From contig NZ_JAHESF010000002.1 of NCBI RefSeq assembly GCF_018598225.1, forward strand, positions 1-64,000: 64,000 bases of DNA, given 5' to 3'. Origin of the DNA: Chryseosolibacter histidinae (GTDB lineage: Bacteria > Bacteroidota > Bacteroidia > Cytophagales > Cyclobacteriaceae). The notes below the pieces were generated by a model, which was given only the letters and a program-made list of their open reading frames with translations, did not search any database and was not told the origin of the DNA. Below, piece by piece: positions 52,092 to 60,232 of the stretch (position 1 is the first letter of the stretch; each line of letters begins with the position of its first letter). Position numbers and translations under genes: made by a program.

Positions 52092-53045
52092 ATGAATTTT
52101 CGGCCAGGATACTATCTGATCGCTATCGGGATGAGCTTACTATTGACCGCCTGCGGATCTAAAAACAGCTCCGAAAGTGAAACGGAAAAGCTTCAGGGTG
52201 AAATAAAAATTGACGGATCAAGTACAGTATATCCCATCACCGAAGCTGTTGCCGAAGAATTCAGGGCAGAACAACCCGAGGTGAAAGTGACCGTGGGCGT
52301 TTCTGGAACGGGTGGCGGTTTTAAAAAATTCGGACGTGGTGAGATCGATATCAACGATGCCTCGAGACCTATCAAAGAGCAGGAAGCCACTACCTGCAAT
52401 GAAAATAATATCAAGTATGTGGACCTGAAAGTAGCCTATGATGGCCTCGTGATCGTTCTCAACAAAGAGAACACATGGGTAGATCATTTCACGGTGGCAG
52501 AGCTCAAGAAGATCTGGGAGCCCGAAGCGCAGGAAAAGATCACCAAATGGAACCAGATCAGGGCTTCGTGGCCCGCAGAGGATTTTCACCTCTATGGCCC
52601 TGGCGTTGCATCAGGCACGTATGACTATTTCACTGAAGCGATCGTTGGAAAAAGCGGCTCGAGCCGCGGCGACTATACGGCAAGCGAAGACGATAATGTA
52701 CTGGTGCAGGGTGTATCGGGCGACAAGAACGGTATCGCTTTCTTCGGCCTGGCATATTATGAAGAGAACAAAGAAAGGCTGAAGCTCGTGCCTGTCGACA
52801 ATGGAAAAGGCGCTGTGACACCTTCTGTTGAAACGGTCAAGGATGGCACCTATGCACCGCTGGCAAGGCCTGTATTTGTTTATGTAGCAGACGCCGCAGC
52901 AAAACGCGCAGAAGTATCGGCATTTGTGAACTTCTACCTGAACAATGCCGCCACGCTGGTGACCGATGTGGGTTATATTCCGCTGACAGCAGAAGAATAT
53001 CAGCGTGAGTCGGCAAAGTTCAAGGGCTTCTCCACCGCGCAATAA
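52092..53045 (+). CDS. pstS: Phosphate-binding lipoprotein PstS
   Basis: A 317-residue lipoprotein: signal through LLLTAC with Cys21 lipidated. The phosphate site is IKIDGSSTVYPITEAVAEEF, GVSGTGGGFKKFGRGEIDI and SRPIKEQE, with the SGSSRGDYTASEDDN loop and later GIAFFGLAYYEEN. It captures phosphate for the PstCAB importer. First gene of pstSCAB-phoU, behind the Pho-like box. The 57 bp to pstC is the largest gap in the operon. Confidence 0.97.
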   Translation: MNFRPGYYLIAIGMSLLLTACGSKNSSESETEKLQGEIKIDGSSTVYPITEAVAEEFRAEQPEVKVTVGVSGTGGGFKKFGRGEIDINDASRPIKEQEATTCNENNIKYVDLKVAYDGLVIVLNKENTWVDHFTVAELKKIWEPEAQEKITKWNQIRASWPAEDFHLYGPGVASGTYDYFTEAIVGKSGSSRGDYTASEDDNVLVQGVSGDKNGIAFFGLAYYEENKERLKLVPVDNGKGAVTPSVETVKDGTYAPLARPVFVYVADAAAKRAEVSAFVNFYLNNAATLVTDVGYIPLTAEEYQRESAKFKGFSTAQ

Positions 53046-53102
53046 TGCCTTGCATAAGATCGCATCAGTGGGAAAAGATATAGCAGGCGTTTACAGAATA
53101 TT

Positions 53103-53981
53103 GTGAAAAGATCAGGTGAAAAAGTAATCGAGTATGGTCTTGCCTTCAGCGGGCTCGTCACCATCCTCACCACCATCGGTATCATCTGGGTGCTGATCTC
53201 TGAGTCGTGGGGATTTTTCCGCGAGGTATCTTTGGCAGATTTCCTGTTCGACACCGAATGGACTCCCCTCTTCACACAAAAACGTTACGGCATCCTTCCG
53301 CTGCTCTCCGGTACTTTCCTCACCACCATCATCGCCATCTTCACCGCTGTGCCGGTTGGTATCATCATCGCCGTGTACCTGAGCGAGTATGCCCACAAAA
53401 ATTTCCGGCAAACCGTGAAGCCAATCCTCGAGATCCTGGCGGCGGTGCCTACCGTAGTGTATGGCTTCTTTGCCCTGACGGTAGTCACGCCCTTCCTTCA
53501 GTCGTTCATTCCTGGGGTAGGAAGCTTCAACGCGCTGTCGGCAGGCATTGTGATGGGCATCATGATCATTCCCGTGATCTCGTCGCTGAGCGAAGATGCC
53601 CTGTATTCAGTACCCAAGTCGTTGCGCGAAGCTTCTTATGGCATGGGTGCCACCAAATTCCAGACCTCTTTTAAAGTCGTGGTGCCCGCGGCCTCTTCCG
53701 GTATCCTCGTGTCCATCATCCTGGGAATAGCACGCGCTATCGGCGAGACCATGGTGGTGGCCATCGCGGCAGGTCAGCAACCTACACTGACCCTCGATCC
53801 GCGCGAGGCCGTGGAAACCATTACCGCCTATATTGTGCAGGTGAGTCTCGGCGACGTCGAGCACGGCTCTATGGAATACAAGACCATCTTTGCCGCCGGC
53901 ATCACGTTGTTCTTCTTCACCTTTCTGCTGAACAACGTCAGCTTCTGGATCAAGAAAAAGTATCAGGAAAAATATGAGTAA
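53103..53981 (+). CDS. pstC: Phosphate ABC transporter permease PstC
   Basis: A 292-residue inner-membrane permease with six predicted helices. It starts at GTG (read as Met). PstC features are GILPLLSGTFLTTIIAIFTA, VPVGIIIAVYLSEYA, ILAAVPTVVYGFFAL and the EAA loop [16 protein letters not shown]. The 8-bp overlap with pstA implies translational coupling. Confidence 0.96.
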   Translation: MKRSGEKVIEYGLAFSGLVTILTTIGIIWVLISESWGFFREVSLADFLFDTEWTPLFTQKRYGILPLLSGTFLTTIIAIFTAVPVGIIIAVYLSEYAHKNFRQTVKPILEILAAVPTVVYGFFALTVVTPFLQSFIPGVGSFNALSAGIVMGIMIIPVISSLSEDALYSVPKSLREASYGMGATKFQTSFKVVVPAASSGILVSIILGIARAIGETMVVAIAAGQQPTLTLDPREAVETITAYIVQVSLGDVEHGSMEYKTIFAAGITLFFFTFLLNNVSFWIKKKYQEKYE

Positions 53982-54831
53982 CATCCAGCGTAACCGGAAC
54001 ATCGACACCGCCTTCAAATACGTGGGCATCGGCTGCACTTTCTTCGGTATTGTGATGCTGCTGATCTTCATCGGCAATATCCTCGTCGACGGCCTGACGC
54101 GCATCGACTGGGATTTCCTCACCAACCTCCCATCGCGCAGAGCCTCCAAAGCGGGGATCCTCACGGCTTGGACCGGCACCGCGTGGATCCTCGGCCTCAC
54201 CGCCATCATCGCCATTCCGATGGGTGTTGCTGCCGGCATCTACCTGCAGGAATATGGAAAAAAGAACAGGCTTGCCCACATCATCGAGCTGAACATCGCC
54301 AACCTGGCCGGTGTTCCGTCGATCATTTATGGCCTGCTGGGACTCGAGATCTTCGTCCGTGTGATGCGCCTCGGTGGCAGTCTGCTGGCCGGCGCCCTGA
54401 CACTCGCGCTGCTCATCCTGCCCATTATCATTGTAGCCACGAGAGAAGCGATCAAGGCTGTACCGAACTCATTACGCGAAGCTTCTTACGGCATGGGCGC
54501 CACCAAATGGCAAACCATCTGGTACCAGGTGTTGCCTGCCGCCTCCGGGGGAATTCTCACCGGCATCATCCTCGCGCTCTCCCGCGCTGTAGGAGAAACC
54601 GCACCGCTGATCGTGATCGGAGCCCTTGCCTATGTGCCCTTTGTAGCAGACAGTCCCATGGATGAATTTACAGTGCTGCCGATCCAGATCTTCAACTGGG
54701 TCTCACGGCCACAGCAGGAGTTCCTGGTCAATGGCGCGGCCGCCATTATTATCCTGCTCATCATTACCTTTGCAATGAATGGTATTGCCGTCTACCTGCG
54801 GAACAGGTGGCAGAAAAAAGTAAGCTGGTAA
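53974..54831 (+). CDS. pstA: Phosphate ABC transporter permease PstA
   Basis: A 285-residue permease, second half of the channel. Marks are [53 protein letters not shown], the EAA loop [16 protein letters not shown] and [20 protein letters not shown]. It overlaps pstC and is followed by pstB after 13 bp. Confidence 0.96.
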   Translation: MSNIQRNRNIDTAFKYVGIGCTFFGIVMLLIFIGNILVDGLTRIDWDFLTNLPSRRASKAGILTAWTGTAWILGLTAIIAIPMGVAAGIYLQEYGKKNRLAHIIELNIANLAGVPSIIYGLLGLEIFVRVMRLGGSLLAGALTLALLILPIIIVATREAIKAVPNSLREASYGMGATKWQTIWYQVLPAASGGILTGIILALSRAVGETAPLIVIGALAYVPFVADSPMDEFTVLPIQIFNWVSRPQQEFLVNGAAAIIILLIITFAMNGIAVYLRNRWQKKVSW

Positions 54832-54844
54832 GTATCTTAGACAC

Positions 54845-55597
54845 ATGAAACCGATAGAGGCTAAAAATATCAATGTTTATTACGGCGACAACCACGTATT
54901 AAAGGATATTGATATCACCATCAAGGAGAATACCGTTACCGCCTTTATCGGTCCTTCCGGATGTGGCAAGTCTACCTTTCTGCGCACGCTGAACCGTATG
55001 AACGACTACATTGACAGCTTCCGCAAGAAAGGAAAGATCTACATCGACGGAAAAGATATCTACGACAAGAAAGTGCGGGTGGAGGAGCTGCGGCGCAAAG
55101 TAGGCATGGTGTTCCAAAAGCCGAACCCTTTTCCAAAATCCATCTTCGAGAATGTAGCCTATGGGTTAAAGATCCATGGCATCAAAAGCAAATACGAGAT
55201 CAACGACACTGTTGAGAAATCTCTCAAGCAGGCCGCCCTCTGGAACGAAGTGAAAGACAAGCTTGACAAGCCTGCCCTCTCCCTTTCCGGCGGTCAGCAG
55301 CAACGGCTTTGCATCGCCAGAACCCTGGCGGTGAAACCTTCTATCATTTTGATGGATGAGCCTGCTTCGGCGCTCGACCCGATCTCCACCGCCAAGATCG
55401 AGGAGCTGATCTTCGAGCTGAAAGAGAAATATACCATCGTTATCGTAACGCACAACATGCAGCAGGCCTCACGCATCAGCGACCGCACCGCGTTCTTCTA
55501 CCTGGGCGAGCTCGTTGAATACGGCAAGACCTCTGAGCTGTTCACCAACCCCAGGAACAAACAAACTGAAAACTACATCACGGGCAGATTCGGATAA
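54845..55597 (+). CDS. pstB: Phosphate ABC transporter ATPase PstB
   Basis: A 250-residue ABC ATPase: Walker [11 protein letters not shown]-loop [19 protein letters not shown], signature [17 protein letters not shown], Walker [13 protein letters not shown] and switch HN. PstB-specific NPFPKS and NRMNDYI are present. It drives phosphate import. Confidence 0.98.
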   Translation: MKPIEAKNINVYYGDNHVLKDIDITIKENTVTAFIGPSGCGKSTFLRTLNRMNDYIDSFRKKGKIYIDGKDIYDKKVRVEELRRKVGMVFQKPNPFPKSIFENVAYGLKIHGIKSKYEINDTVEKSLKQAALWNEVKDKLDKPALSLSGGQQQRLCIARTLAVKPSIILMDEPASALDPISTAKIEELIFELKEKYTIVIVTHNMQQASRISDRTAFFYLGELVEYGKTSELFTNPRNKQTENYITGRFG

Positions 55598-55644
55598 CAG
55601 ACAAAAAACAAAATTCATTTTTTTCACTCCAACCACGCATCATC

Positions 55645-56310
55645 ATGCCAGCCATAGAACCGGAATTACAAGCATTAAAAGAGAACCTCCTCGACATGCT
55701 TTCGCTGGTCAGGAACCAGTTGACAAAGTGTAAAAAAGCCATCCAGAAAAAAGACCTGTCGATCGCCGAAGAGGTCATCGCCGATGAGCGGAAGGTAAAC
55801 GTGCAGGAGCTGGCCATTGACCGTGACTGCGAGAGCATCCTGGCGCTCTATACACCAGTGGCCACGGACCTGCGGCTCGTACTGGCAACGCTGAAGATCA
55901 CCAACGACCTCGAGCGCATCGGTGACAACGCCAAAAGCCTGGCGAGATTCCTGAAAGATAACCTCAGGGACATTCCAGGTACCTGGATTGAAAAGTACAA
56001 CATTGAAGCCATGCTCGACGTGCTTACGTCCATGCTCAAAGACATGGGTGAAGCGCTCCACACAGCCGATACCAAGCTGGCCCGGCACACCACCAAGCAC
56101 GATGAGCAGCTCAACAAATACAACCGTGAAGCCTACAAGACCGCTGCTGAACTGATCAAAGAACATCCTGAAAGCGGAAAGATCCTGCTGACCCTTTTCT
56201 CCCTCACACGCGACCTCGAGCGCGCCGGCGACCTCACCAAGAACATTGCCGAAGAGATCGTCTTTCATATTGAGGCGAAGGTGATGAAGCATAAGAAAGA
56301 CCAGAAATAA
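55645..56310 (+). CDS. phoU: Phosphate transport regulator PhoU
   Basis: A 221-residue protein of two PhoU helical bundles. The metal-site helices carry DRDCESILALYTPVATDLRL and ITNDLERIGDNAKSLA in the first half and SLTRDLERAGDLTKNIAEEI in the second. PhoU links the transporter to the phosphate sensor and holds the Pho response off when phosphate is plentiful. Last gene of the operon. No PhoR/PhoB pair is adjacent. Confidence 0.96.
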   Translation: MPAIEPELQALKENLLDMLSLVRNQLTKCKKAIQKKDLSIAEEVIADERKVNVQELAIDRDCESILALYTPVATDLRLVLATLKITNDLERIGDNAKSLARFLKDNLRDIPGTWIEKYNIEAMLDVLTSMLKDMGEALHTADTKLARHTTKHDEQLNKYNREAYKTAAELIKEHPESGKILLTLFSLTRDLERAGDLTKNIAEEIVFHIEAKVMKHKKDQK

Positions 56311-56312
56311 AG

Positions 56313-56475
56313 AAGGAGTCAGGACTAGGAGTAAGGAGCCAGGAGTAAGGAGTCAGGAGGGGTTGAGAATACTTACCCCGGATGGCTTCGATTCATTGGC
56401 TCACAGGCTCGTTACACTGAAATTCCAAACATAGACCGCTTCTCCTGACTTCTGGTTTCTAGCTTTAGACTCCTA
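56313..56475. repeat. Inverted-arm element, family B
   Basis: Left arm AAGGAGTCAGGACTAGGAGT plus GGAGCCAGGAGTAAGGAGTC; right arm CTTCTCCTGACTTCTGGTTT... ending TTAGACTCCTA. Arms are complementary with mismatches, so family B also has the inverted form. It sits 2 bp after the phoU TAA. Confidence 0.82.
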
Positions 56476-56481
56476 ATTCAT

Positions 56482-56489
56482 TATCTTTG
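56482..56489 (+). promoter_or_regulatory. TAnnTTTG -7 box of the LytS-type kinase gene
   Basis: TATCTTTG, 22 bp before the ATG. A leader of about 8-15 nt is expected. The upstream -33 zone lies in the right arm of the family B element. Confidence 0.6.
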
Positions 56490-56503
56490 GATAAGAACAG
56501 TCT

Positions 56504-57595
56504 ATGCGTTTCCCAGGCAATAACGATCTTTCGATACTTCTCCCCCGCAACAGAGTCTTGCGCCATGTGATCTTCTGGATCCTGGTTTACCTGCTGGATG
56601 TAGTGGTCTTTGGCCTGGGGTACGAGAACTTTGAGGCGTTCTTCAAAATGGCGCTGCTGGAGATGCCCAGCCAGCTCTTCTTCGCATACTTCATGATGTA
56701 TTGGGTGATGCCCCGGTACATGCGCGACAAAAACGCGCTGAAAGCCATCGGCCTTAGCGTGATCGCGTTCATTCTTTCCGGCATCCTTGGTAATTTCCTT
56801 TTCATCGCTTTTTCCGCATATTCCACTAACGCCGGCCTGTGGGATTACCGGGCTATTATGCTGCGCGCCATGTATTGCTTTCTGAAAGCATGTCTTTTTA
56901 TACTGGTGAAGCTCGGCCTGCTGTGGTATGACAACGAAAAGCGCGTGGCCGCCATGGAGAACAGCAAGCTGGAGTCGGAACTTAAAATGCTGAAAGACCA
57001 GGTGAATCCCCACTTCATGTTCAACACGCTGAACAACCTCTACGGACTTGTAACCAAAAATCCGGCGCATGCTCAGGAATCCATTCTCCGGCTCTCCGGC
57101 ATCCTGCAGTTCATGCTGCACGAAAGCAATCGCGCTACCATACCGCTGCAGCTCGAGCTGAAATGTATCCACGATTATATTGCGCTGGAAAAGCTCCGGT
57201 ACACCGAGCGGCTCTCCGTTTCCATCAACGTACAGGAAGGCATCGAAGAACTGGCCATTACCCCACTCGTAATTTTTCCATTCGTAGAGAACAGTTTTAA
57301 ACACGGGGCCTCGGAGACCATTAAGGATGCCTGGGTAAACATCGATCTGTCGGTATACAAGAGCGACCTGGTATTCAAGATCGCGAATGGTAAAGGGCCA
57401 CGGCCGGTCTCGACCTCCGCCCACGGCATAGGGCTCACCAACGTAAAAAGACGGCTGGAACTGGTCTACGGGCCCGATCATTCGCTGGAGATCGTTGACG
57501 ATGCCGAGAGCTTCCTCGTGATCCTGAAGATCGCACTGGTCCGGATGGAGCGAAAACAAAGTGAGCAATATGAAGGTAAAGTGTCTTATCGTTGA
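56504..57595 (+). CDS. LytS/YehU-type membrane sensor histidine kinase
   Basis: A 363-residue kinase with four predicted N-terminal helices (about 20-145: VIFWILVYLLDVVVFGL, LFFAYFMMYWV, GLSVIAFILSGILGNF, LFILVKLGLLWY). The His_kinase domain has His170 in DQVNPHFMFNTLNNLY; the ATPase shows PFVENSFKHGA and GIGLTNVKRRLELVYG. It pairs with the LytTR regulator whose start overlaps its end by 26 bp. Signal unknown. Confidence 0.93.
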   Translation: MRFPGNNDLSILLPRNRVLRHVIFWILVYLLDVVVFGLGYENFEAFFKMALLEMPSQLFFAYFMMYWVMPRYMRDKNALKAIGLSVIAFILSGILGNFLFIAFSAYSTNAGLWDYRAIMLRAMYCFLKACLFILVKLGLLWYDNEKRVAAMENSKLESELKMLKDQVNPHFMFNTLNNLYGLVTKNPAHAQESILRLSGILQFMLHESNRATIPLQLELKCIHDYIALEKLRYTERLSVSINVQEGIEELAITPLVIFPFVENSFKHGASETIKDAWVNIDLSVYKSDLVFKIANGKGPRPVSTSAHGIGLTNVKRRLELVYGPDHSLEIVDDAESFLVILKIALVRMERKQSEQYEGKVSYR

Positions 57596-58280
57596 GGACG
57601 AGCCTATCGCCCAGGAGATCTTGCGCTCCTACATCGACAGGATAGACCTGCTGAGCGTGGCCGGCCAGCTGAGCAATGCCGTTGAAGCCTTCAGTTTCCT
57701 TCAGCACAACACAATAGACCTGTTGTTCCTCGACATCAAAATGCCGCAGATGAGTGGCATCGATCTGCTGAAAGCGGTCACCCACAAACCGAGCGTGATC
57801 ATCACGTCCGCTTACCGGTATTATGCCACAGATGCTTACGATCTCGATGTGGTGGATTACCTGCTGAAGCCTTATTCATTCGAACGTTTTCTGAAAGCCA
57901 TCAGCAAAGTGATGACTGAAGCGATGCCTGGCCATGCAGCAACGTTAGCACCCGCCACCACTGAAAAAGCCCACATCTTCGTGAAGGGCAACAAACAATT
58001 ACAAAAGGTTTACCTCGATGAGATCCTCTACATCGAAAGCCAGCGTGATTACCTGAAATTCAGAACCGCCAATCATACCGACATCGTCACACGGCAGACC
58101 ATTGGCTACTATGAGCGTTTTCTTCCGGCACAGCAATTTCTGCGGGTGCACCGGTCGTTCATTGTTGCCCTTGATAAGATATCGGCCGTTGAAGCCAACC
58201 GTGTGCTCATCGGAGCAGTACCCATACCGGTAGGCAGGCTGTACAAAGAACATGTGCAGGAGTATTTAAAAAATTTGTGA
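57570..58280 (+). CDS. LytTR-type response regulator
   Basis: A 236-residue regulator. The receiver has Asp55 in LLFLDIKMPQMSG and VDYLLKPYSF; the LytTR DNA-binding domain (about 135-236) has IFVKGNKQLQKVYLDEILYI and FLRVHRSFIVALDKISAVEA. ATG 57570 is chosen; an in-frame GTG at 57561 is possible. Start lies inside the kinase gene, so the two are coupled. Confidence 0.93.
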   Translation: MKVKCLIVEDEPIAQEILRSYIDRIDLLSVAGQLSNAVEAFSFLQHNTIDLLFLDIKMPQMSGIDLLKAVTHKPSVIITSAYRYYATDAYDLDVVDYLLKPYSFERFLKAISKVMTEAMPGHAATLAPATTEKAHIFVKGNKQLQKVYLDEILYIESQRDYLKFRTANHTDIVTRQTIGYYERFLPAQQFLRVHRSFIVALDKISAVEANRVLIGAVPIPVGRLYKEHVQEYLKNL

Positions 58281-58301
58281 AGTCCGGGCCACGAATTAAA
58301 A

Positions 58302-58390
58302 AGTACGATCCCAATAGCTATCAGGAACGAGGTACGAAGTACGATCTATCTTAGCGGCTATTTCGTACCGCTTACCTCGTACTTCGTACT
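58302..58390. repeat. Inverted-arm element, family C (AGTACGA word)
   Basis: AGTACGATCCCAATAGCTATCAGG with degenerate hairpin module, then AACGAGGTACGAAGTACGAT, and right arm TTCGTACCGCTTACCTCGTA... ending ACTTCGTACT. It lies 21 bp after the LytTR stop. Confidence 0.87.
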
Positions 58391-58508
58391 TCGGATCGGT
58401 GTTCATCATCAGATAGCCGTTGTTTGTCGCACCCGGCAGTTTTTCTGCGATTGAATGTATACCTTCCCATTACGGAGCCAAACGTATTAACAGCAAAGAA
58501 CCCACGTT

Positions 58509-59396
58509 ATGACAACTTTCTTGCACGGCATGCTGGACGAGGCATATACGGCTGCTCCAGTACCCGTCTTTTCCAGCGGAGCGCTCTGGAAGAACTTCCG
58601 GATCGACCTCATCCATTATCCCCCAACACACCTGCGTCACCCTGCAACCGATGAGCACATGCTGATCTGCAATCTGGGCATGCCGTTGACGTATGCCCGG
58701 AAGACCGGCGGACAATGGAAAAAAGGCACCTGCAATAACGGCCACGTGGTGGCATTACTTTCTCCTGGAGCAGACGAAGAGATCTTGTGGGAACAGAATC
58801 ATCACGCATTGATATTGTCTTTTAAAAACGACTTTGTCAACGCGCTTACGCATGCCGGCAACTTCAAATTCAAAACACTGCACAACCTGGAAGATCCACT
58901 GCTGAAACATATTGCCAACGCGTTGTATGCAGAAACCGCCGAAGGGTATCTTGTGAATAAAATGTACGCCGAAAGCCTGCTGATCACCTGTATCATTCAC
59001 CTGGCCAGCACCTGCAGCGCCGATGGCAGAAAGGTGTTTGCTCCGAAAGGAAAGCTTTCATCAGCACAGCTCGGAAGGGTGATCGATCACACAAGGACCT
59101 CCATTCATTCGACCCTCAGCCTGGCGCAACTGGCATCATGCGTGCATTTGAGTCCGTTTCATTTTTCCAGGCTTTTCCGGCAGACCGTAGGCATAAGTCC
59201 TTACCGCTTTGTGCTGCAAATGAAGATCGAGCTGGCGCAAAAACTGATCAGGGGAAATTATGGTTCACTCAGCGACGTGGCATATGCCCTGAGCTTTACA
59301 GACCAGGCTCACTTCAGCAATGCGTTTAAAAAAGTGACCGGCATGTGCCCGAAAGAATTCCTGATCAAACCTCAGAACGCGTTGCAGCACGGGTGA
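58509..59396 (+). CDS. AraC-family transcriptional regulator
   Basis: A 295-residue regulator. The C-terminal AraC domain (about 195-290) has two helix-turn-helices: LSLAQLASCVHLSPFHFSRL, then FRQTVGISPYRFVLQMKIEL and SDVAYALSFTDQAHFSNAFK with KKVTGMCPKEF. The N-terminal half is an unrecognised ligand domain rich in histidines (HYPPTHLRHPATDEHM). Stands alone; targets unknown. Confidence 0.93.
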   Translation: MTTFLHGMLDEAYTAAPVPVFSSGALWKNFRIDLIHYPPTHLRHPATDEHMLICNLGMPLTYARKTGGQWKKGTCNNGHVVALLSPGADEEILWEQNHHALILSFKNDFVNALTHAGNFKFKTLHNLEDPLLKHIANALYAETAEGYLVNKMYAESLLITCIIHLASTCSADGRKVFAPKGKLSSAQLGRVIDHTRTSIHSTLSLAQLASCVHLSPFHFSRLFRQTVGISPYRFVLQMKIELAQKLIRGNYGSLSDVAYALSFTDQAHFSNAFKKVTGMCPKEFLIKPQNALQHG

Positions 59397-59406
59397 TTGC
59401 ATCCCA

Positions 59407-59427
59407 CCCCTTCAGGAAGGGTTTTTA
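59407..59427 (+). terminator. Short terminator after the araC-type gene
   Basis: CCCTT, CAGG loop, AAGGG, then TTTTT, 10 bp after the stop codon. The stem is short. Confidence 0.5.
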
Positions 59428-59481
59428 GTCGTCAGATCACTGACTGAGGCGCAGGCCCAGCGCGCAGTGGTCAGACGACTA
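59428..59481. repeat. Inverted-arm element, family H, copy 2
   Basis: AGTCGTCAGATCACTG and CAGTGGTCAGACGACT with the GC-rich centre GAGGCGCAGGCCCAGCGCG. It matches the arms at 41799. It lies between convergent genes. Confidence 0.85.
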
Positions 59482-59487
59482 CCTTGA

Positions 59488-60000
59488 CTACCTCCGCTTC
59501 GAATAATACCTGTGTGCTAAAAAGGAAACCGGAACTCCGATCGCCAGCATGAGCACCACGCAATTGATCAGCGCATTGGTGGGATTGAACGGACGCGCAG
59601 GAATTGCCGACAATGGCACCACCACAAGGTTCATCACAAGCCATACAACAACACCATAGGCAAGTGCTGACATGATCCTGCTCCTGGAAAGGATGGGCAT
59701 TTTTGGATAAATCAAAAAATAGAGGGTGGTCCAGCTATAGGCAATAAGATAGTGAAAGAGCAGTCCCACAAATGCCATCGGAAGGCCGCCGGAGAAAGCG
59801 GTCTCCCTGCCAAAGGCACCACTGGCAATATAATGGAGTATCGTGCGCAGGCTGGCGCCAGAGACCAGTACCGCAGCCGTGATATCGAGTGTACCTGCTA
59901 TCAGCCCGGCAAACAATATGGCCCTGAACAGGTGATTGGAGGTGGACACCGTGTTAGAAGAAGTGTGGTTTGTGATCATCGTGTGCGTTTTTAACATCAT
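59488..60000 (-). CDS. Small integral membrane protein (DUF1440/YagU-like)
   Basis: A 170-residue protein with four hydrophobic segments: AILFAGLIAGTLDITAAVLV, GLPMAFVGLLFHYLIAYSWT, SALAYGVVVWLVMNLVVVPL and NALINCVVLMLAIGVPVSFL. The layout resembles YagU/DUF1440 inner-membrane proteins, with no assigned reaction. Several Met codons near the start (60000, 59997, 59979) could serve. Alone on its strand. Confidence 0.65.
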   Translation of the reverse strand: MMLKTHTMITNHTSSNTVSTSNHLFRAILFAGLIAGTLDITAAVLVSGASLRTILHYIASGAFGRETAFSGGLPMAFVGLLFHYLIAYSWTTLYFLIYPKMPILSRSRIMSALAYGVVVWLVMNLVVVPLSAIPARPFNPTNALINCVVLMLAIGVPVSFLAHRYYSKRR

Positions 60001-60053
60001 GAAATTGATGGAATGCAGGAGGTAAAAATTGTAAAATAATGCTTACTTAAATA

Positions 60054-60160
60054 AGTACGAGGTACGATCCCGATGGCTATCGGGAACGAGGTACGAGGCG
60101 CTCCGATCGAAGGGTAGTTCGCTGGGTGAAGATCGTACTTCGTACCTCGTATCTCGTACT
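60054..60160. repeat. Inverted-arm element, family C
   Basis: AGTACGAGGTACGATCCCGA... with the near-perfect hairpin module TCCCGATGGCTATCGGGA, then AACGAGGTACGAGG; right arm ATCGTACTTCGTACCTCGTA... ending CTCGTACT. The arms pair over 30 bp. Confidence 0.9.
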
Positions 60161-60180
60161 TTCACCCAGTTCCTTTAATG

Positions 60181-60211
60181 AAAAAAGGCCAGCAAATGCC
60201 GGCCTAAAAAA
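60181..60211 (-). terminator. Rho-independent terminator of the hybrid kinase gene
   Basis: On the minus strand TTTTTTAGGCCGGCATTTGC then TGGCCTTTTTT. The stem is AGGCC/GGCCT with extension by GC and GC around an AAAT/ATTT loop, followed by T6. Confidence 0.85.
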
Positions 60212-60232
60212 CACAAACTCTCCGAAAACACT

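Noticed and set aside
56465-57568. Long open frame of 367 codons on the minus strand
   Set aside because: It is antisense to the LytS-type kinase gene, which has all family motifs; the composition is that of a mirror frame.
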